Below are positions 43,885 to 56,125 of a stretch of DNA of 64,000 nt, in pieces. Position numbers and translations under genes: made by a program. A model generated the notes under the pieces. The model was not told the DNA's origin. It searched no databases and was given only the letters and a program-made list of their open reading frames with translations. Source of the DNA: Eupeodes corollae (lineage: Eukaryota > Arthropoda > Insecta > Diptera > Syrphidae). Location of the stretch: NCBI RefSeq assembly GCF_945859685.1, contig NC_079149.1:131032065-131096064 (forward strand), given 5' to 3'. Positions within the stretch are counted from its first letter, which is position 1. Each line of letters opens with the position of its first letter.

Positions 43885-44919
43885 TCACGAAAGTATAGCG
43901 ACACTCCGTCGCGGACCACCTTGACTTATGTTATCCATAGAAGACCACTTTTTGATGCCATTCTTGAGGGCTTCGGCGGTGACTTTGTCTTGCATCACTC
44001 GCGACATCGCTTCAAGCTTTTGTGCGCGTTCTTTGGACAGTGGCTCTGTGGGGAATGACAGGTCGTTGGCTTCGGCCAGAGAACGCAGATCAAAGTAATA
44101 CTTGGCGTACACCGAAGACGGCACATTTATGTTGAACTGCAGCAGCTCGAGGAACTGTCGCTCCAGTTCGTTCATGTCTTCGACGGTGATGTCTTTTAAA
44201 ATTTGGCAGTAGTCTACGTTCCACACGGCTTGGTCGTCCCACACTTTGCTCGCCAGCAAAATCGCCCCCAACACCATTCGCTTCCAGTTGCAGGGCCCAA
44301 GATCGAGCTCGGCGTACGTTAGTAGTCGCTCCAGATAGACCAGCGTTATGATGGCACACTCGGCAGTCAGTTGAGCTGCGTTGAAGAGCGTTCGAACGAA
44401 CTTGTAGATCTGTCGGTGCTCCGGATTGTGGATGTCGTAGTCTTCGGGAACTGTGTCGTGGGTGAGTGGATGGAGTTTCTCATCGAAGATGTCAAGTCGT
44501 CGGTAAGACTCGCGGTTCTTGATGTGGAAATAAATGGCTAGCGACACGCATTTGACGGTGTTCTTGAGATTTGGCTGGGAAACTGTGCTGTCATCCAGGT
44601 ATATTGTGGAACATGACGAACTCTTCTTTAAACCACCGCCGCCGATGCTGCCCTGCTGTTGGGCGATTTGGTGCTGCGAGCGCTTTCGAGTTATGCCGCC
44701 GTTCTCGACCTTCGAACGTTCTAAGAACATTGTAGCTGCTGACGGGTCGACCGACGGATCCAGATCACCCTCGAGAGCTTCGCGCTCAGAGATGTGCTGG
44801 AGATTGTTTGTGTATTGTTCGTTTTCTGGCTGGCGCTCTTCGTACACCGGAGGAACTTCTTTGATTTTCCGCTCGGGCTGTGGACTCGAGTAGGCACAGC
44901 AAGAGTTCTTGTTACCCAT
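43885..44919 (-). CDS. CycY: Cyclin Y, membrane-anchored activator of PFTAIRE-type CDKs
   Basis: Cyclin Y activates CDK14/16-class kinases (Eip63E in flies) at the plasma membrane and promotes Wnt co-receptor LRP6/Arrow phosphorylation. The 344-codon frame starts MGNKNSCC: Gly2 for myristoylation and Cys7-Cys8 for palmitoylation. A Ser-rich region (KRSQHQ, LKKSSSCSTIYLDDSTVSQP) precedes the cyclin box (about residues 125-270: RQIYKFVRTLFNAAQLTAEC, WKRMVLGAILLASKVWDDQA, LERQFLELLQFNINVP). The C-terminus GIKKWSSMDN..RRSVAIL has likely phosphorylation and 14-3-3-type sites. The start context acaaaATGG is good. The coding region has no intron here. Identity is clear across the whole length. Confidence 0.96.
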   Translation of the reverse strand: MGNKNSCCAYSSPQPERKIKEVPPVYEERQPENEQYTNNLQHISEREALEGDLDPSVDPSAATMFLERSKVENGGITRKRSQHQIAQQQGSIGGGGLKKSSSCSTIYLDDSTVSQPNLKNTVKCVSLAIYFHIKNRESYRRLDIFDEKLHPLTHDTVPEDYDIHNPEHRQIYKFVRTLFNAAQLTAECAIITLVYLERLLTYAELDLGPCNWKRMVLGAILLASKVWDDQAVWNVDYCQILKDITVEDMNELERQFLELLQFNINVPSSVYAKYYFDLRSLAEANDLSFPTEPLSKERAQKLEAMSRVMQDKVTAEALKNGIKKWSSMDNISQGGPRRSVAILS

Positions 44920-45890
44920 TTTGTTGTCTTAGCTGTTTAATGTGTTGTTGGGGATTGAGTGATATCTGCTGCTGGTGCTGTGGATGTAGATCGTATCTCA
45001 GTCTCGTGTTTTGTGTGTGTGTCTTTTTGCTTCTTAGTACACGTCGCGTTGTCGTGAAGATTCGTAAATTGATTGATTTGTTTTTGTTTTCGCTAAAAGA
45101 TTTTCCAAAGGATTTGACTAGTAAAAGTTATTGGTAGAAAAAATAAATATCTATATTTATTTAGGTATGCTTAAGACTTTTGTGTGGTAAGTTGTGGGAG
45201 AATAATTTGATTGTTTTTTCTCTATAAATGGCTTGGTGCAGAGAATTGAGTTCCGGCGGCGACAGCGACGATGGAGGTGGCGGTGATAGGTTCTAGCATA
45301 AATGTTAGAAAATAATTAAATTGTTTATCTAAATTAGTGTTATTGTTTATTATTATATTGGTTTTATGATCTCGTACGATTTGTTTTCTTATTTGGCACT
45401 TCTTCGACATGGCCGTTTGAGGAATTGTGTTTATTTGCTAGTTTAGATTAGCGTTGTTTGTGGTCTTTTGTATTTATTTCATTTCTGCTTCCATCTTCTG
45501 GGTTGTTTGTTGCGCGCTTCTTCTGTTTTTAACAGATTGGTAAATTACTTCGGCTGTATATCTTTAATTCAGATCTGAAAGTGGAGAAAGTTATGTTATT
45601 GAAAGTGGTGCGAAAATGATCTTAAGGTCAAATTAAATGATGGATTGATGCCCATTCAAAAATAGCTTATAGTTTCAAAGAAAAGAACAAAGATGTACAA
45701 TATTTATATATGTAAATCACAGTTTTCGTGCTATCAAACTACTCCAGGATAATTTCATAAAAATGCTAGAAGAACTTAGTGTCGAAGCAAATTTAGTAAA
45801 AATTTTTTGACGAAAGTAAATGCTTATTCCAAAATTGTTGATCATTGAGTTAAACGAAAATATTCGTTCTTTTCGAAGAAAAGAAAAGTT
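44920..45890 (-). promoter_or_regulatory. Cyclin Y 5' UTR and upstream region
   Basis: On the minus strand a leader-like, less AT-rich sequence precedes the ATG. A short GC-rich block with CGG/GGT repeats lies near 45255-45290. A possible splice acceptor (ctttcag) is near 45575, suggesting a 5' UTR intron further upstream. No conserved ORF is seen. Confidence 0.4.
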
Positions 45891-45892
45891 CC

Positions 45893-46085
45893 CATGACGT
45901 GAAGGTTAGTGCGTTAGACTGTCATCATAGACCTCTTGGGTTCAATCCCTGCCTGTGTCACCTAAAGTTTTTTCACGGGTACTGAATAATTCTTGACATG
46001 AAAATTGCTTTCTCAAATTTGCCGTAGGTCCCCTCCATCCCTGATAAGACTCACACCCAAAAATGGTTGAGAGCTTTTATTTATA
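45893..46085 (+). mobile_element. tRNA-derived SINE, copy 2
   Basis: Better head than copy 1: an A-box-like 'ggttagtgcgttagactg' and a B box 'gggttcaatccc' about 35 bp apart, as in a tRNA gene. Then come the shared body words ttttttcacgggtactg, tctcaaatttgccg and ccctccatccctga. The 3' end is truncated or diverged. Confidence 0.72.
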
Positions 46086-46129
46086 ATTTACAGTTCTGAA
46101 CATCAAAATGGGAGGGAAAAACAGAGTTG

Positions 46130-47285
46130 GCCAAATCATTTCACATTCTCGATGTGTGATTTAAGAAAGAATCTCTATACTTGGCAATATGTCCGAAATT
46201 GAGCTCAAGAGTAAACTGATGTGCATTCCTAGAAGTACGAGTATTACGCCTGAATTGTTTGAGATGGGAATGCAACTAGCTAATTCGACAAAACATTGTT
46301 TTTAAAAATATCGGTAGAACAACGAAAGGCATAAGACATTGCGGGGGTATTCGAGTGATTATAGTTCTATGGCTTATCATTTTTAAACTTATGTGTATTG
46401 GAAAAATTAGCATTTTTAAAGCCCTTTTTCGAATTCTATCCAAGAGATTTAAACTTGTTTTAGGGGCACCTGCCCAGATATGCGAATTGTATTCAAGCTT
46501 TTGACGGATGAAGGCTTTGTAAATTACAGCCAGATCAGAAGGGGAGAAAAATTTCTTGCACCATCGGAGAAATCCTAAGCACCTGGCAGCATTTTTGACA
46601 ATATCAGATTAGTGATTATTCCATAAATGGTGATCCGTGATACACATACCGAGTACTGAGAGTTGATTAGTTTCCTGGATGTAAGTGCCACTCAAAGACA
46701 GCGGCATCAGGAGTGTGTTACGCTTTAACGACATGAGACAGCATTGGGTTTTCGAAACATTAAATTCTGCACGGTTTTTGATTCCCCTTTGAAAAATGCT
46801 GTCAAGATCAGAATTTAATGAGCGTATCATACGCTGCCGTTGAAGTTTCACATCCGAAGGACAAGAATGTGAATCTAGAAAAAAATATGAAAAGCTAAGG
46901 GATTAAAAGTGGCAGACATAAGATTATTTATGAATATAAAGAAGAGAGTCGGAGACAAAACGGAGCCCTAGGCGACACCAGCATTTATTTTATGAATTTC
47001 AGACTTAAAACCATCCAATACAACTTGCATTGAACAGTTTGAAAGGTAATTATAATCCAACGAAGAAGTCATTCATCAATACCAAAAGCACGCATTTTCG
47101 ATAAGAGAGCTTCAGGCCAAACTCTACCAAATGGTTTTGAAATATCAAGTGCAATAATTTTACTTTCTCTAAAACAATTTAAAGATTTGTTTCACAGTTT
47201 TGTGAGATAAACCATGAGATCACCAGTGGACCTATTGCTATGAAAGCCATACTTTCAGTTATTAGGAAGCTTTTTAAACCACTTT
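46130..47285 (-). mobile_element. CR1/jockey-like LINE copy C, decayed
   Basis: It is collinear with 10540-11620. Reading leftward it has remnants of the RT (GDLMVYLTKLWNKSL-like, ISKPFGRVWPEAL-like), a stretch GIKNRAEFNVSKTQCCLMSL that copy A lacks, then SVLGMCITDHHLWNNH and the Pro-Lys-Leu-Glu-Tyr block. Many stops and frameshifts. Confidence 0.8.
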
Positions 47286-48730
47286 TTCGCACATTTCAAG
47301 TTGTGTCTAGGCCATAATTTGAATATAATTTTGTTTTTTTGCTGAAAAAGACAACTTAATAATTTAAATTTGCTAGTAACACATAGAGGCTATTGTCATG
47401 TCTTAACTTAAGCATAAATAATAATTTCCAATACTGATTACGGGTACAAGTTGTATCAGGGACCAGCAGTTAGCTTTTGATTTGTCGTTTACAATAAAAT
47501 TTATTTTGTCGCTTAAGATAAATTGGCGGGAAGGGCTCGATATGTCTTCAAACCGAGCGATTCTTCTTAGAATTCTACAAAGCCTGACATCTCTCCTATA
47601 TTTTCCCCAAAAGTTACCACCGTGGTTCGCAGCTAATTATTTTAACTTTTTTATGATCCATTTATAATAAAATAGTTATTTATTGGAAATAAGATTTGGT
47701 CAAAAACCTTTTAAGATGCTTCGTAGACATTATATTACTGAAGTTTTACTGCTTTCTTGTCATTGTTAATGTTATTAACGTGATACTACATTTGGGTTAA
47801 ACTTAGTTATTTTTCTAAACATTGGACAACAACCTGAACGCTACGGCTACAACGTCTGGGTGTCGCCTGCGATAAAGAAAATTTGGTGTAGTGGCTGCAA
47901 ATTCTCTATTTTTTTTAATGTTCTGAGAGATTCCAAGGCTGAACATCTCGACTTTTGTTTCTTTTTCCGTCCTTTTAAAATGGATCTGCATAGTCCAGAT
48001 TCTTGAGTTAATTTGTTTTAGTCTGTCAAGGATGCCTGCAGCTCATTGCTAATCAACAACAAAACCAAAATTTGTATTTGGTCGGTTTAAGACATCAAAT
48101 TCATTTTGCAAACCTCCATATAAGTCTTAAAATAGCGATGTTTTTATCCGGGATAGTCTTCGGCAAAGTAATCCCATTGTAAACTACCTGATTACCCTTT
48201 TATAAGCATTCTTAAATTCAAATCGACGAAATGAACATGTTCAGGGATGGGAATCGGCTAAGAAGTAAGTTGTTTGTCAATTTGTTGATAGTCGTTTTGA
48301 CTATTGCTCTTTCTACATTTTTCAATATGATTTCTGTTTGTGTTTTTACGCGATGTGAGCCATGTTTCAATTATTCAATGATAACCGCTTCTAACTTTGT
48401 ATTTCATTATGAAAATTGTGGTTTAAAAGTGCCTTGAAAGATGTACGGGTTAAAATATTCAAGGATTAAAGATGGCTCACTGTGAATAAAATAGCACTTA
48501 GAGTATTGATGTGGTCAATTCGGGAGGATTCTTGATTGTTCAGAGCGTTAAGTGTTGCACTCCATTAGTTCACCTTTTTTTGGGAACTTGGCAGTTATTT
48601 ATGTTCTTAACTCTTTAGAAAAATATTCACTCAATTTTCGGTTCACAGCTCAAGAATTTATTCGGTTTCACAGCTTCGTTTAACCCTTGAACTCAGTTCA
48701 ATTTGCAGTTCAAGTTAACCGAAAGTATTC
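47286..48730. other. Unassigned sequence, possibly very old repeats
   Basis: A 68-codon ORF at 48231-48437 has one hydrophobic segment but no family feature, and I do not call it a gene. The base composition is mixed. Parts of 47820-48250 look like decayed LINE coding sequence, but I could not name a domain. Confidence 0.35.
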
Positions 48731-48734
48731 TGCC

Positions 48735-50720
48735 GTCCTAGGTACACAAAGTCCTTAACTACCTCGAAGTTATAGCTGTCCATGGTGACGTTTTATCCAA
48801 GACGTCGTTGTTCAATGTCCTTTTTTGATGGCAGCATATATTTGGTCATGCCCTCATCCCTCAACCCATCTTCTTCGCTTCCGTCGTAATGCTCAAAAAC
48901 GTTCCACTGACATTACGCTTTGATCTTTCAATTATGTCAATATCATCTGCGTATCCGAGTAGTTGGATGGACCTTTGGAAGATTGTGCCTCTAGGTTTGA
49001 CGGTTGAGTTTTGCACAATTCTTTCCAGAACGATATTAAAGAAGTCGCCTTGTCTAAAACCTTTTTTGACATCAAATGCATAGGTAAGATTTTTTCCGAC
49101 CTTTATAGACCAGCGTGCATTCTCCATCGTCATTCTGCACAAACGGATAAGTTTGACAGGGATGCCAAAACTAGACATTGCTCTGTAGAGCTCTTCCGTA
49201 TGGATTCTGTCATACACGTGTTTAAAATCGATAAAGAGATGGTGGGTATCGATTTGAAGCTCCTGGGATTTTTCCAACACCTGCCGTAGTGAGAATATTT
49301 GGTCGATAGTGGACTTTCCTGGTATGCAGCCACAATGATATGGACCTATCAGGTTGTTGACGAAAGGCTTCAGATTTTCACATAATACGGCAGAGAGGAT
49401 CTTGTATGCAATGTTAAGGAGATGCCTCTGTAGTTGGCGCAATTTATAGGGTCTCCGTTTTTATGTATCTGGCAAATTATGCTGAGATTCCACTCATCGG
49501 GCATGCTTCCTTCGGACCATATTTTGCAGATGAGTTGGTGCATGCTCCCTTCCAAGTCATCGCCTGCTGCTTTGAATAGTTCGGCAGCGATGCAGTCAGC
49601 TCCAGCATCTTTGTTTGACTTCAGTTTTGATATAGCTATCTTCACTTCGTCGAGGTCGTGAAGGCTGAATTATAGATCTGCGTCGCCTAGGTTGAGTGGT
49701 TTTATCTCCTTTCAGCGGAATTCGGTTCGTCATCGCCGTTATATAATTTGGAGAAGTGGTCTTTCCATATTCTCAACATCGACTGCGGTTCTTCTACGAT
49801 TCTGATCGTCTTTACAGGCTTCCGTTCGTGGCTGGTACTCTTGGGAGGTTTTTTTTTAACTTTTGATAAAATTTACGAACCTTATTCCTGTTGTGACATC
49901 CTTCTATCTCCTCGATCGAGCGCTTCTCATACTCTCTTTTTCCCCATCTAAGAAGCCGGTGTTCCTCTCCACTCTTCTGATCGTTGAGCAGCTCTGGTCC
50001 TTTTGTGCAGCGCCGTTTTGTATGCATGTTGTTTCGCTGCGTGCGCTTGCCGGCATACGTCGTCAAACCGGGGTTTCGCTGTGGTGGCCGTGTGAAACCT
50101 AGCACTTCAGAGGCGGCATCTCTGATGACTGCAAGGCAATGTTGCCACTGGTTTTCAATTCTTAATGCAGGCAACAGAGGACTCCTTAAGAGGTTATTAG
50201 AGTCTCGATCGGTAAAGGACATGGCAATTTCTTGCGATTGTAGCCGTCTAACTTCGAAACTGCTCACAGTACTTCCTTGTTTTGGCTTGGATCGGGATAT
50301 CCGTAGCCGTACATTGGCAACAACGAGGTAGTGGTCCGAGTCAATGTTGGGCCCTCGGAATGTTCATTGATCAGGAGATTTCCATGTCCCCTTGTGGATA
50401 TGAAGATGTGTGAACTGCGTACTAGCTATAAGAACGTCTCGCCCGCAACGAAATCGATCAGCCTGAATCCATTGTCGGCTTGGCATTAAAATCTCCTAAG
50501 ACAATTTTAATGGCATAGACAGGGCACTGCTCATATGACTTGTCCAAGAGCTCGAAGAATATGTCTTTGGTGTCTTCATCTTTCTCCTCTGTTGGGGCAT
50601 GCGCGCATATTAGGCTTATGTTGGTGAATTTAGACTTGATGCGGATTATCGTGATGCGCTCGCTCACACTGTTGAATCTCAAGACTGAGTCTAGTTCCAA
50701 CAACAAATCCATATCAGGCT
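48735..50720 (-). mobile_element. RTE-clade LINE with endonuclease and reverse transcriptase, decayed
   Basis: Reading leftward: an endonuclease with SLICAHAPTEEKDEDTK and IVLGDFNAKPT (50640-50470), a linker with GFTRPPQRNPGL, RT blocks LKSNKDAGADCIAAELFK, IGPYHCGCIPGKSTIDQIF, HHLFIDFKHVYDRI, GFRQGD and the active site GYADDIDII near 48950, then MLPSKKDIEQRR and FVYLG near 48740-48850. This is the RTE order (craniofacial-development-protein-2-like endonuclease). At least three frame breaks and several stops make it inactive. Confidence 0.87.
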
Positions 50721-53480
50721 AGTTAAACTAAAAAAAAAATGAACTCAGTTTAAGGTTCAGCTGAACTGAACTTTAACCCTTTACTGTGGAACTGGGGGTT
50801 AGTGAGTAACAAACCCACCGCTATTTACGCTTTTAAATTCAAAAGTCCGATGATAAGGTTGATAACATTTCACAATACTCATGAATTTTGGGTACTTTCT
50901 TGTTTCTGTAGCTCATTTAGGGAATTTGTAGAATTTAATTTATAGTTAGTATAGCATATAACAAAAAATTTGGGTATATTTCTTGAACTAATTATATACT
51001 CATAAAATTCACAAGTAAAGAAAAGAGGGGTAATTTTATTTTGTCATGCATAAGTTCTTGTTCATGCCACCACTAACAAGTCTATTTTCCCTACTGAATT
51101 ACATCCATGCCTATTTATAACATTATAAGTGTCCTTTCCATTAATTCACCAAACCTCGAGTGCCTATATACCTACAACAAAACAATAGCAAATAATTAAT
51201 GAATAAAAAAAGAAACAAAATTGCAAATATTATCCAATTAGAGTTGGGCGGGTGTATTGATTGACCTGAAGAATATGCAAAGTGACCTAGGTACGTCGTT
51301 CCTAAAAAATTGTAATCCAACACAAAACCGTCTCAATGGAAATTTGTTTACACAAAAAAAAAGAAAAACAAAAATACCGAGTTGTATGAATTCCACTTAA
51401 AAAATTTAGCCCTCAACAGAGCTTTTGTAACCACATCGACGAAGCAACAAGAAAATAAAAACAAAAGAAAACAAAAACTCACACAAAACTTGATTTATTT
51501 CAATTGCATGAAAATCCGAATCAATTTCGATTTCTCGGGAATTTTTTTATATAAAACAATCACAAAACAAGCAAAATAAAACTTGCAATCAACATGCACA
51601 GCACAGCAAATCACACTCTGATTAAAGGCGTCATGAGATTCCTTCGGTTCGACATAGGAAGGTAGGAACCAAAAATGAAGACAAATTTACTCAGACAATA
51701 GAAGAAGCAATTGGAATCATAATGAACTTATTTTAGAAGTTTAAAGTCACGAAAAAAAGCAAAAAACAAGATTCCAATTCAAAATGAGGCGAAAAGTAAA
51801 CAGCTGATTAATCGAATTCTAAAACAAACATAATTACTTTACTTTAATAAGTTGGCGAGATAATTAGAATCAACAAAACAAAAAAATCAAGACCTGCCGC
51901 TGCCGCTAGGCTAGAAGCTGACTGCCTGGTGCTGCAAAGATGATAATTAATACACCAGCCACACTTAGGCAGTGCCACATAACCGAAGGCCAACCACGCG
52001 TTGTAATTGTAATCTTATTTCATTTGCTAGATAGAACTAGGTAGCAGGCAGAGCAGGCCGAAGTGTTGCTATCAGAATTTGCTGCAATGAATAGGAATCT
52101 TATCTCGTCTTCAACTCTAGCAGCAAAAGATACTCGTAAAAAATGTTGATACAAAAATCGAAAGAAGAAACTATCAGTAAATGCAAGGGGTAAGGACAGG
52201 GGCAGGGAGTAGATGACACACAAGAGATGCTCTTTGTGACACAAGAATAAAATAAAACGATAAACTTCCAGAAGCAGCAGCAGCAATGGAAACTGAAATT
52301 AATTCCTCCATAAAGTTGCATGAATAATTAAACTGGAGTGAGGAGCAACAGAAGTTCAAATTTAAAATCGAGGTCGCATCAAGCAGCAGCACCACCACTA
52401 CCACCACTAGTACCGAACACGACAACCCAAGAGACCCACTCATCAATCGAATTAAATCTTAATTTAGAGCCAACTTATTTAGTAGGGTGGTGCTATGCTG
52501 TGCTCTGCTCGTTGTTTCATGCTTTCTGTGGTCGATGATGACGAGGATAATGATGATGATGACGATGATGGGCAGCACTTCAGTTCATTGACACAGGTGC
52601 AGTACGAATAAGAATACGAATACATCACCCACCCAAGACCCAAAACCGATATATTTTCCCAAATAGACAAGAGAAAAAAGAAAAGAAGAACCAAATAAGA
52701 ATCTTCCTTATTTCTTATCAGACGAAGAATTTTTGCACATTGGAAGCGAACAATTCGAGTTAATTCTTTTCTTTATTTATGAAAAATTTATACACACTTT
52801 TGTTGGGTTAGTTTTTCTTGGGCGTTATTTTTATTTGTTTAACAAATTAATAAATAAATTCAAGAAAATTGTGTATTTTTTCCAGCACAATCACTCACCG
52901 ACGACAACGACGTTAAAGACGGCAAAGACGACGACGATAGTTTCATTTTAATGATTTTTGTCTTCTTATTTTATAATTTCTGTTGTGGGATTTTTGTAAT
53001 ACTCTTTATTTTTTCCATGAACTTTTTTTATTCAGATGCAATTAGAGATACTTTTTATAGTGTTTTGGGGTGAATTCATTTTGAGTAATTTTTAAGAAAG
53101 TTTATGGTTTCATTTTTATCGAAACAAATAGATTTTTAGTTGGAAATTTTTAGTGTGAAAAGACAAAAAAAATGAAACTTCTTTCTTTTTCGCGAATAAA
53201 AATTTACACCGAAGTTGAATGCACAACAAAAGACCAGATGACAGCCATTTTTAGTGGGGTTTTTGGTTTGTAGTGTACTTTTTACATTTTGGTAGGAATT
53301 GAAGGTGTGGTGAAAATTTTTTGAATGGTGAGAAATGAGTATTTGGGTGGAAACAAAAAGGAAAAAGGATTTGGATGAGATTGTTTTTATTTTTAAGTAA
53401 TGGTCTAGACTTAGTTTGATAATAATAATTTGTGTTTAAATAATAACAAAGATTACGGAAAAAAGTCTTGTACAAGCTTA
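50721..53480. other. Intergenic DNA without a recognised gene
   Basis: Mostly AT-rich. Microsatellite-like GAT/GAC repeats lie at about 52535-52570, with short AGC and ACC runs at 52275-52290 and 52380-52410. It could hold upstream non-coding exons of Cyclin Y, but nothing in the sequence proves this. Confidence 0.4.
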
Positions 53481-53481
53481 A

Positions 53482-53878
53482 TATTCAAAATATGTGACTG
53501 TTTCTTTATATAAACGATATCATCCCTAAAAATTCTTGTTGCTTAATTCAAATAAATTAAACCGTCTTTTGTATATTTTTCTTTGCTTGGTGGCATATTT
53601 TGCAGAACACCAAATAACTTAAACTTTTCTAAGAAATCTATGTGTTCTTCAATTGCGGTATAAATCGACATTTTTATTTGATAAAATTTACTTTTTCAGC
53701 TTTTTAATTCACAAACAAAAATCAAATATGACATTTGACAGCAATAGCTATGTTTACAGTTAAACAACAGATTAATCATTAAACCTTGGTTTCCATTTAA
53801 TTATAAATAGCCAAAACTCTGAACTTAATTAATAACAACTTAGCAAGAGTTTAACAAACATCTTTGAATATGCCCCAT
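53482..53878 (-). repeat. Left arm of an inverted repeat pair, transposon-derived
   Basis: The reverse complement of 59301-59722 over about 400 bp at high similarity. On the minus strand it carries a short peptide frame (IDFLEKFKLFGVLQNMPPSK) that is also kept in the right arm, so the repeat derives from a coding element. I do not recognise the protein. Confidence 0.72.
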
Positions 53879-53933
53879 TATGTTTCTTGATTCATACATA
53901 TGCCATGGTAAGGTAGTGTAAATTTGAGTGTTA

Positions 53934-54360
53934 AGCACACTTCACATGAGCACGACCAACGAATGAACGAATATTCGTCGATTTTGACATTTCTTTCACA
54001 TGAGAGTTTTTAATTCGTCGCGAATATTTTCTAAGGAGCCACCGAAACCAAAACAAGAATGATTTTTTTAGGTTACGTACGCGCGATTATTTTATTCGTT
54101 GCGAGTGTGGATAATGTGGAACGCGAATAAAGTTTGACAGTTCGTATCAACTACATTTTTTTTCGCGACGAATACATTCGTTTTCTTAAATTTATTAATA
54201 CATGACATTGAGAAGTAAAAGTATGCATCATAAATCAAATAGAAACCATATCGCTATTGTTTTGTTAAGAATTTGTGTGGAAATATGTCTTCAAACGTAT
54301 ATAAACTGACATTTTGTAATTCATTCGTCGTTCGTTGGTCGCGCTCATGTGAATACTGCT
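53934..54360. mobile_element. Harbinger-like MITE, 427 bp
   Basis: The terminal inverted repeats start AGCACACTTCACATGAGC (left) and AGCAGTATTCACATGAGC (right, read inward) and continue through CGACCAACGAA. They match at 27 of 32 positions. TTA flanks both sides (53931-53933 and 54361-54363). A 3-bp TTA duplication is the hallmark of PIF/Harbinger elements. No transposase is inside. Confidence 0.78.
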
Positions 54361-54363
54361 TTA

Positions 54364-55125
54364 GGGCTTGACTACATTTAAAACATTTAAAAATAAGATG
54401 CATGACTGGGTCGCATAAACTCATGTCTTCAAAGAGTGTGTTTAAAAAGTTTGTTTAAAAAATTTAAATTCCAACTGAATTTAAAAAAAGAAAAATATCT
54501 TTCTATTTCAAAATTTGTATTTGAAAATTGTTAAAGCAGTTTTTTTAAATTATTTTTTTTATATATAACACTTGTCATTTTAAATTCTTGATTTGCTGTT
54601 TGCATATAACTCTAAATGAGCTTATTAATAAATATTTTATTATTGAATTTTGTAAAACAATAATGACCCATTTTAGAGATATCGAATTTTGAAACTTTCC
54701 ATATTGTGATTTGCATTTGTGCCTGCATTTAATTTTTTCTACATATAAAATTATTTGTTTGGCATTCAGAGATAATGCCAAAATGCTGAATATATTCCGT
54801 TCTGCATTATAGGAACTTCGAGAAATGAAGAAGTCAAGATTATAGTGAATACATCAGAGTTGCCATAAACTTTGGTATTACTTAACTTTCACTCGAAATG
54901 AAATTACAATCGATTAAAAATATAAATTCAAGTTGTGAAATTCACTTTTATCGATATAAATTCCATTTTTTCGAACTTAAAACGAAGTGAATATACGCGT
55001 TCTACATTTCGATTTTTGAACTCAACTAGATTAAGTTTGTGTGATTTGAATTTGACAAAAGGATATTGCTTAAAAACAGTAATAATTTAACTTAAGGAAA
55101 TAATCATTAAGTTTTTTTAACTTCC
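54364..55125. other. AT-rich intergenic DNA
   Basis: No gene or named repeat is seen. Confidence 0.4.
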
Positions 55126-55129
55126 CATA

Positions 55130-56125
55130 AGAAGTTGTTGTAATGGGATCGATTTGTGAATTTCAAGAAAATTGCGTGGCGGTTTTTTTAACATAGCAGT
55201 TTAAAACAAAGGTGAACATTTTGGTTAACTCTAAATATCTTACGAACCAAAAACGCTAGAGACTTGAATTAAATTTTATAAAATATATTATAACGTGATA
55301 CCAAACAATATATTTTTATATTTTTTTTAAATATGTAAAAAAAAAAAAACTGAACAAAAAAAATTGTCACTTCGAAAAGATTACGAATACAAAATGCTTT
55401 TATCTCCAAAACAATTTTGTGCAACGAAAAATAATGTTTTTGACATCTAGTAAAATTGTGAGAAAAATCTAATTGGCAGTTTTTTTATAAGAAATAAAAA
55501 CTTAAAAAAAACATTACTCAAAGTTGGTAAAAATTGTTTTTCGACTCAAATATCTTTTCAAAAATTTAAGATTATGGCTTCCAACTTATTTTAACTTATA
55601 AGAAATATTGTTTTGAACATTCTGAAAAATTTTGAGAAAAATGGAATTGACAGTTTTTTTTTGCAAAAAATATAAACCTAACAAAAAAACAACACTAAAA
55701 CTTGGTAAAAATTTACTTACGACTCAAAAAGCTCTTAAAAAATTAAAAATATTGTCTTAAAACTCTTTTTATTTCGCAGGAAATATTGTTTTCGATATTC
55801 AGTAGTTTTTTTAAATAAAAATTCAACATTCCTTTTTTTGGTAAAAATTTATGTTCGGTTCTTGATATCTCTCAAATTAATTTCGTTCATCTAATTTGTA
55901 AAAATTTAAGAAATGCTACTAAAATTGGTAACATTATTTTTTGACTAAAAATCTATTTAACAAAACTAGATTTTCAAACTAAACTTTTTCTTTTTTGAAA
56001 AATATTGTTGGTAATTTTAAATTTTGTCAAAATAATTCAACTGACAACTTTTTTAGCCCAACACGAAAACATACAAACTTTTAAGCAAGACAAATAGACA
56101 GATGGGATAGAAAGTTATTCTTGAA
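55130..56125 (-). repeat. Inverted copy of the 3440-6300 AT-rich repeat
   Basis: Its reverse complement runs through the same blocks as 3600-4500: the accgccacgcaattttc block, caaaaacgctagagacttg (inverted), ttgcacaaaattgttt, and tandem gactcaaa units. It ends with copy 4 of the ~45-bp motif at 56078-56125. Non-coding. Confidence 0.7.

Noticed and set aside
48231..48437. 68-codon ORF with a hydrophobic stretch as a small membrane protein gene
   Set aside because: There is no conserved motif, its context is decayed repeats, and such an ORF is expected by chance.
52535..52570. GAT/GAC repeat as an acidic coding exon
   Set aside because: No flanking splice sites or continuing conserved protein were found; a microsatellite is simpler.
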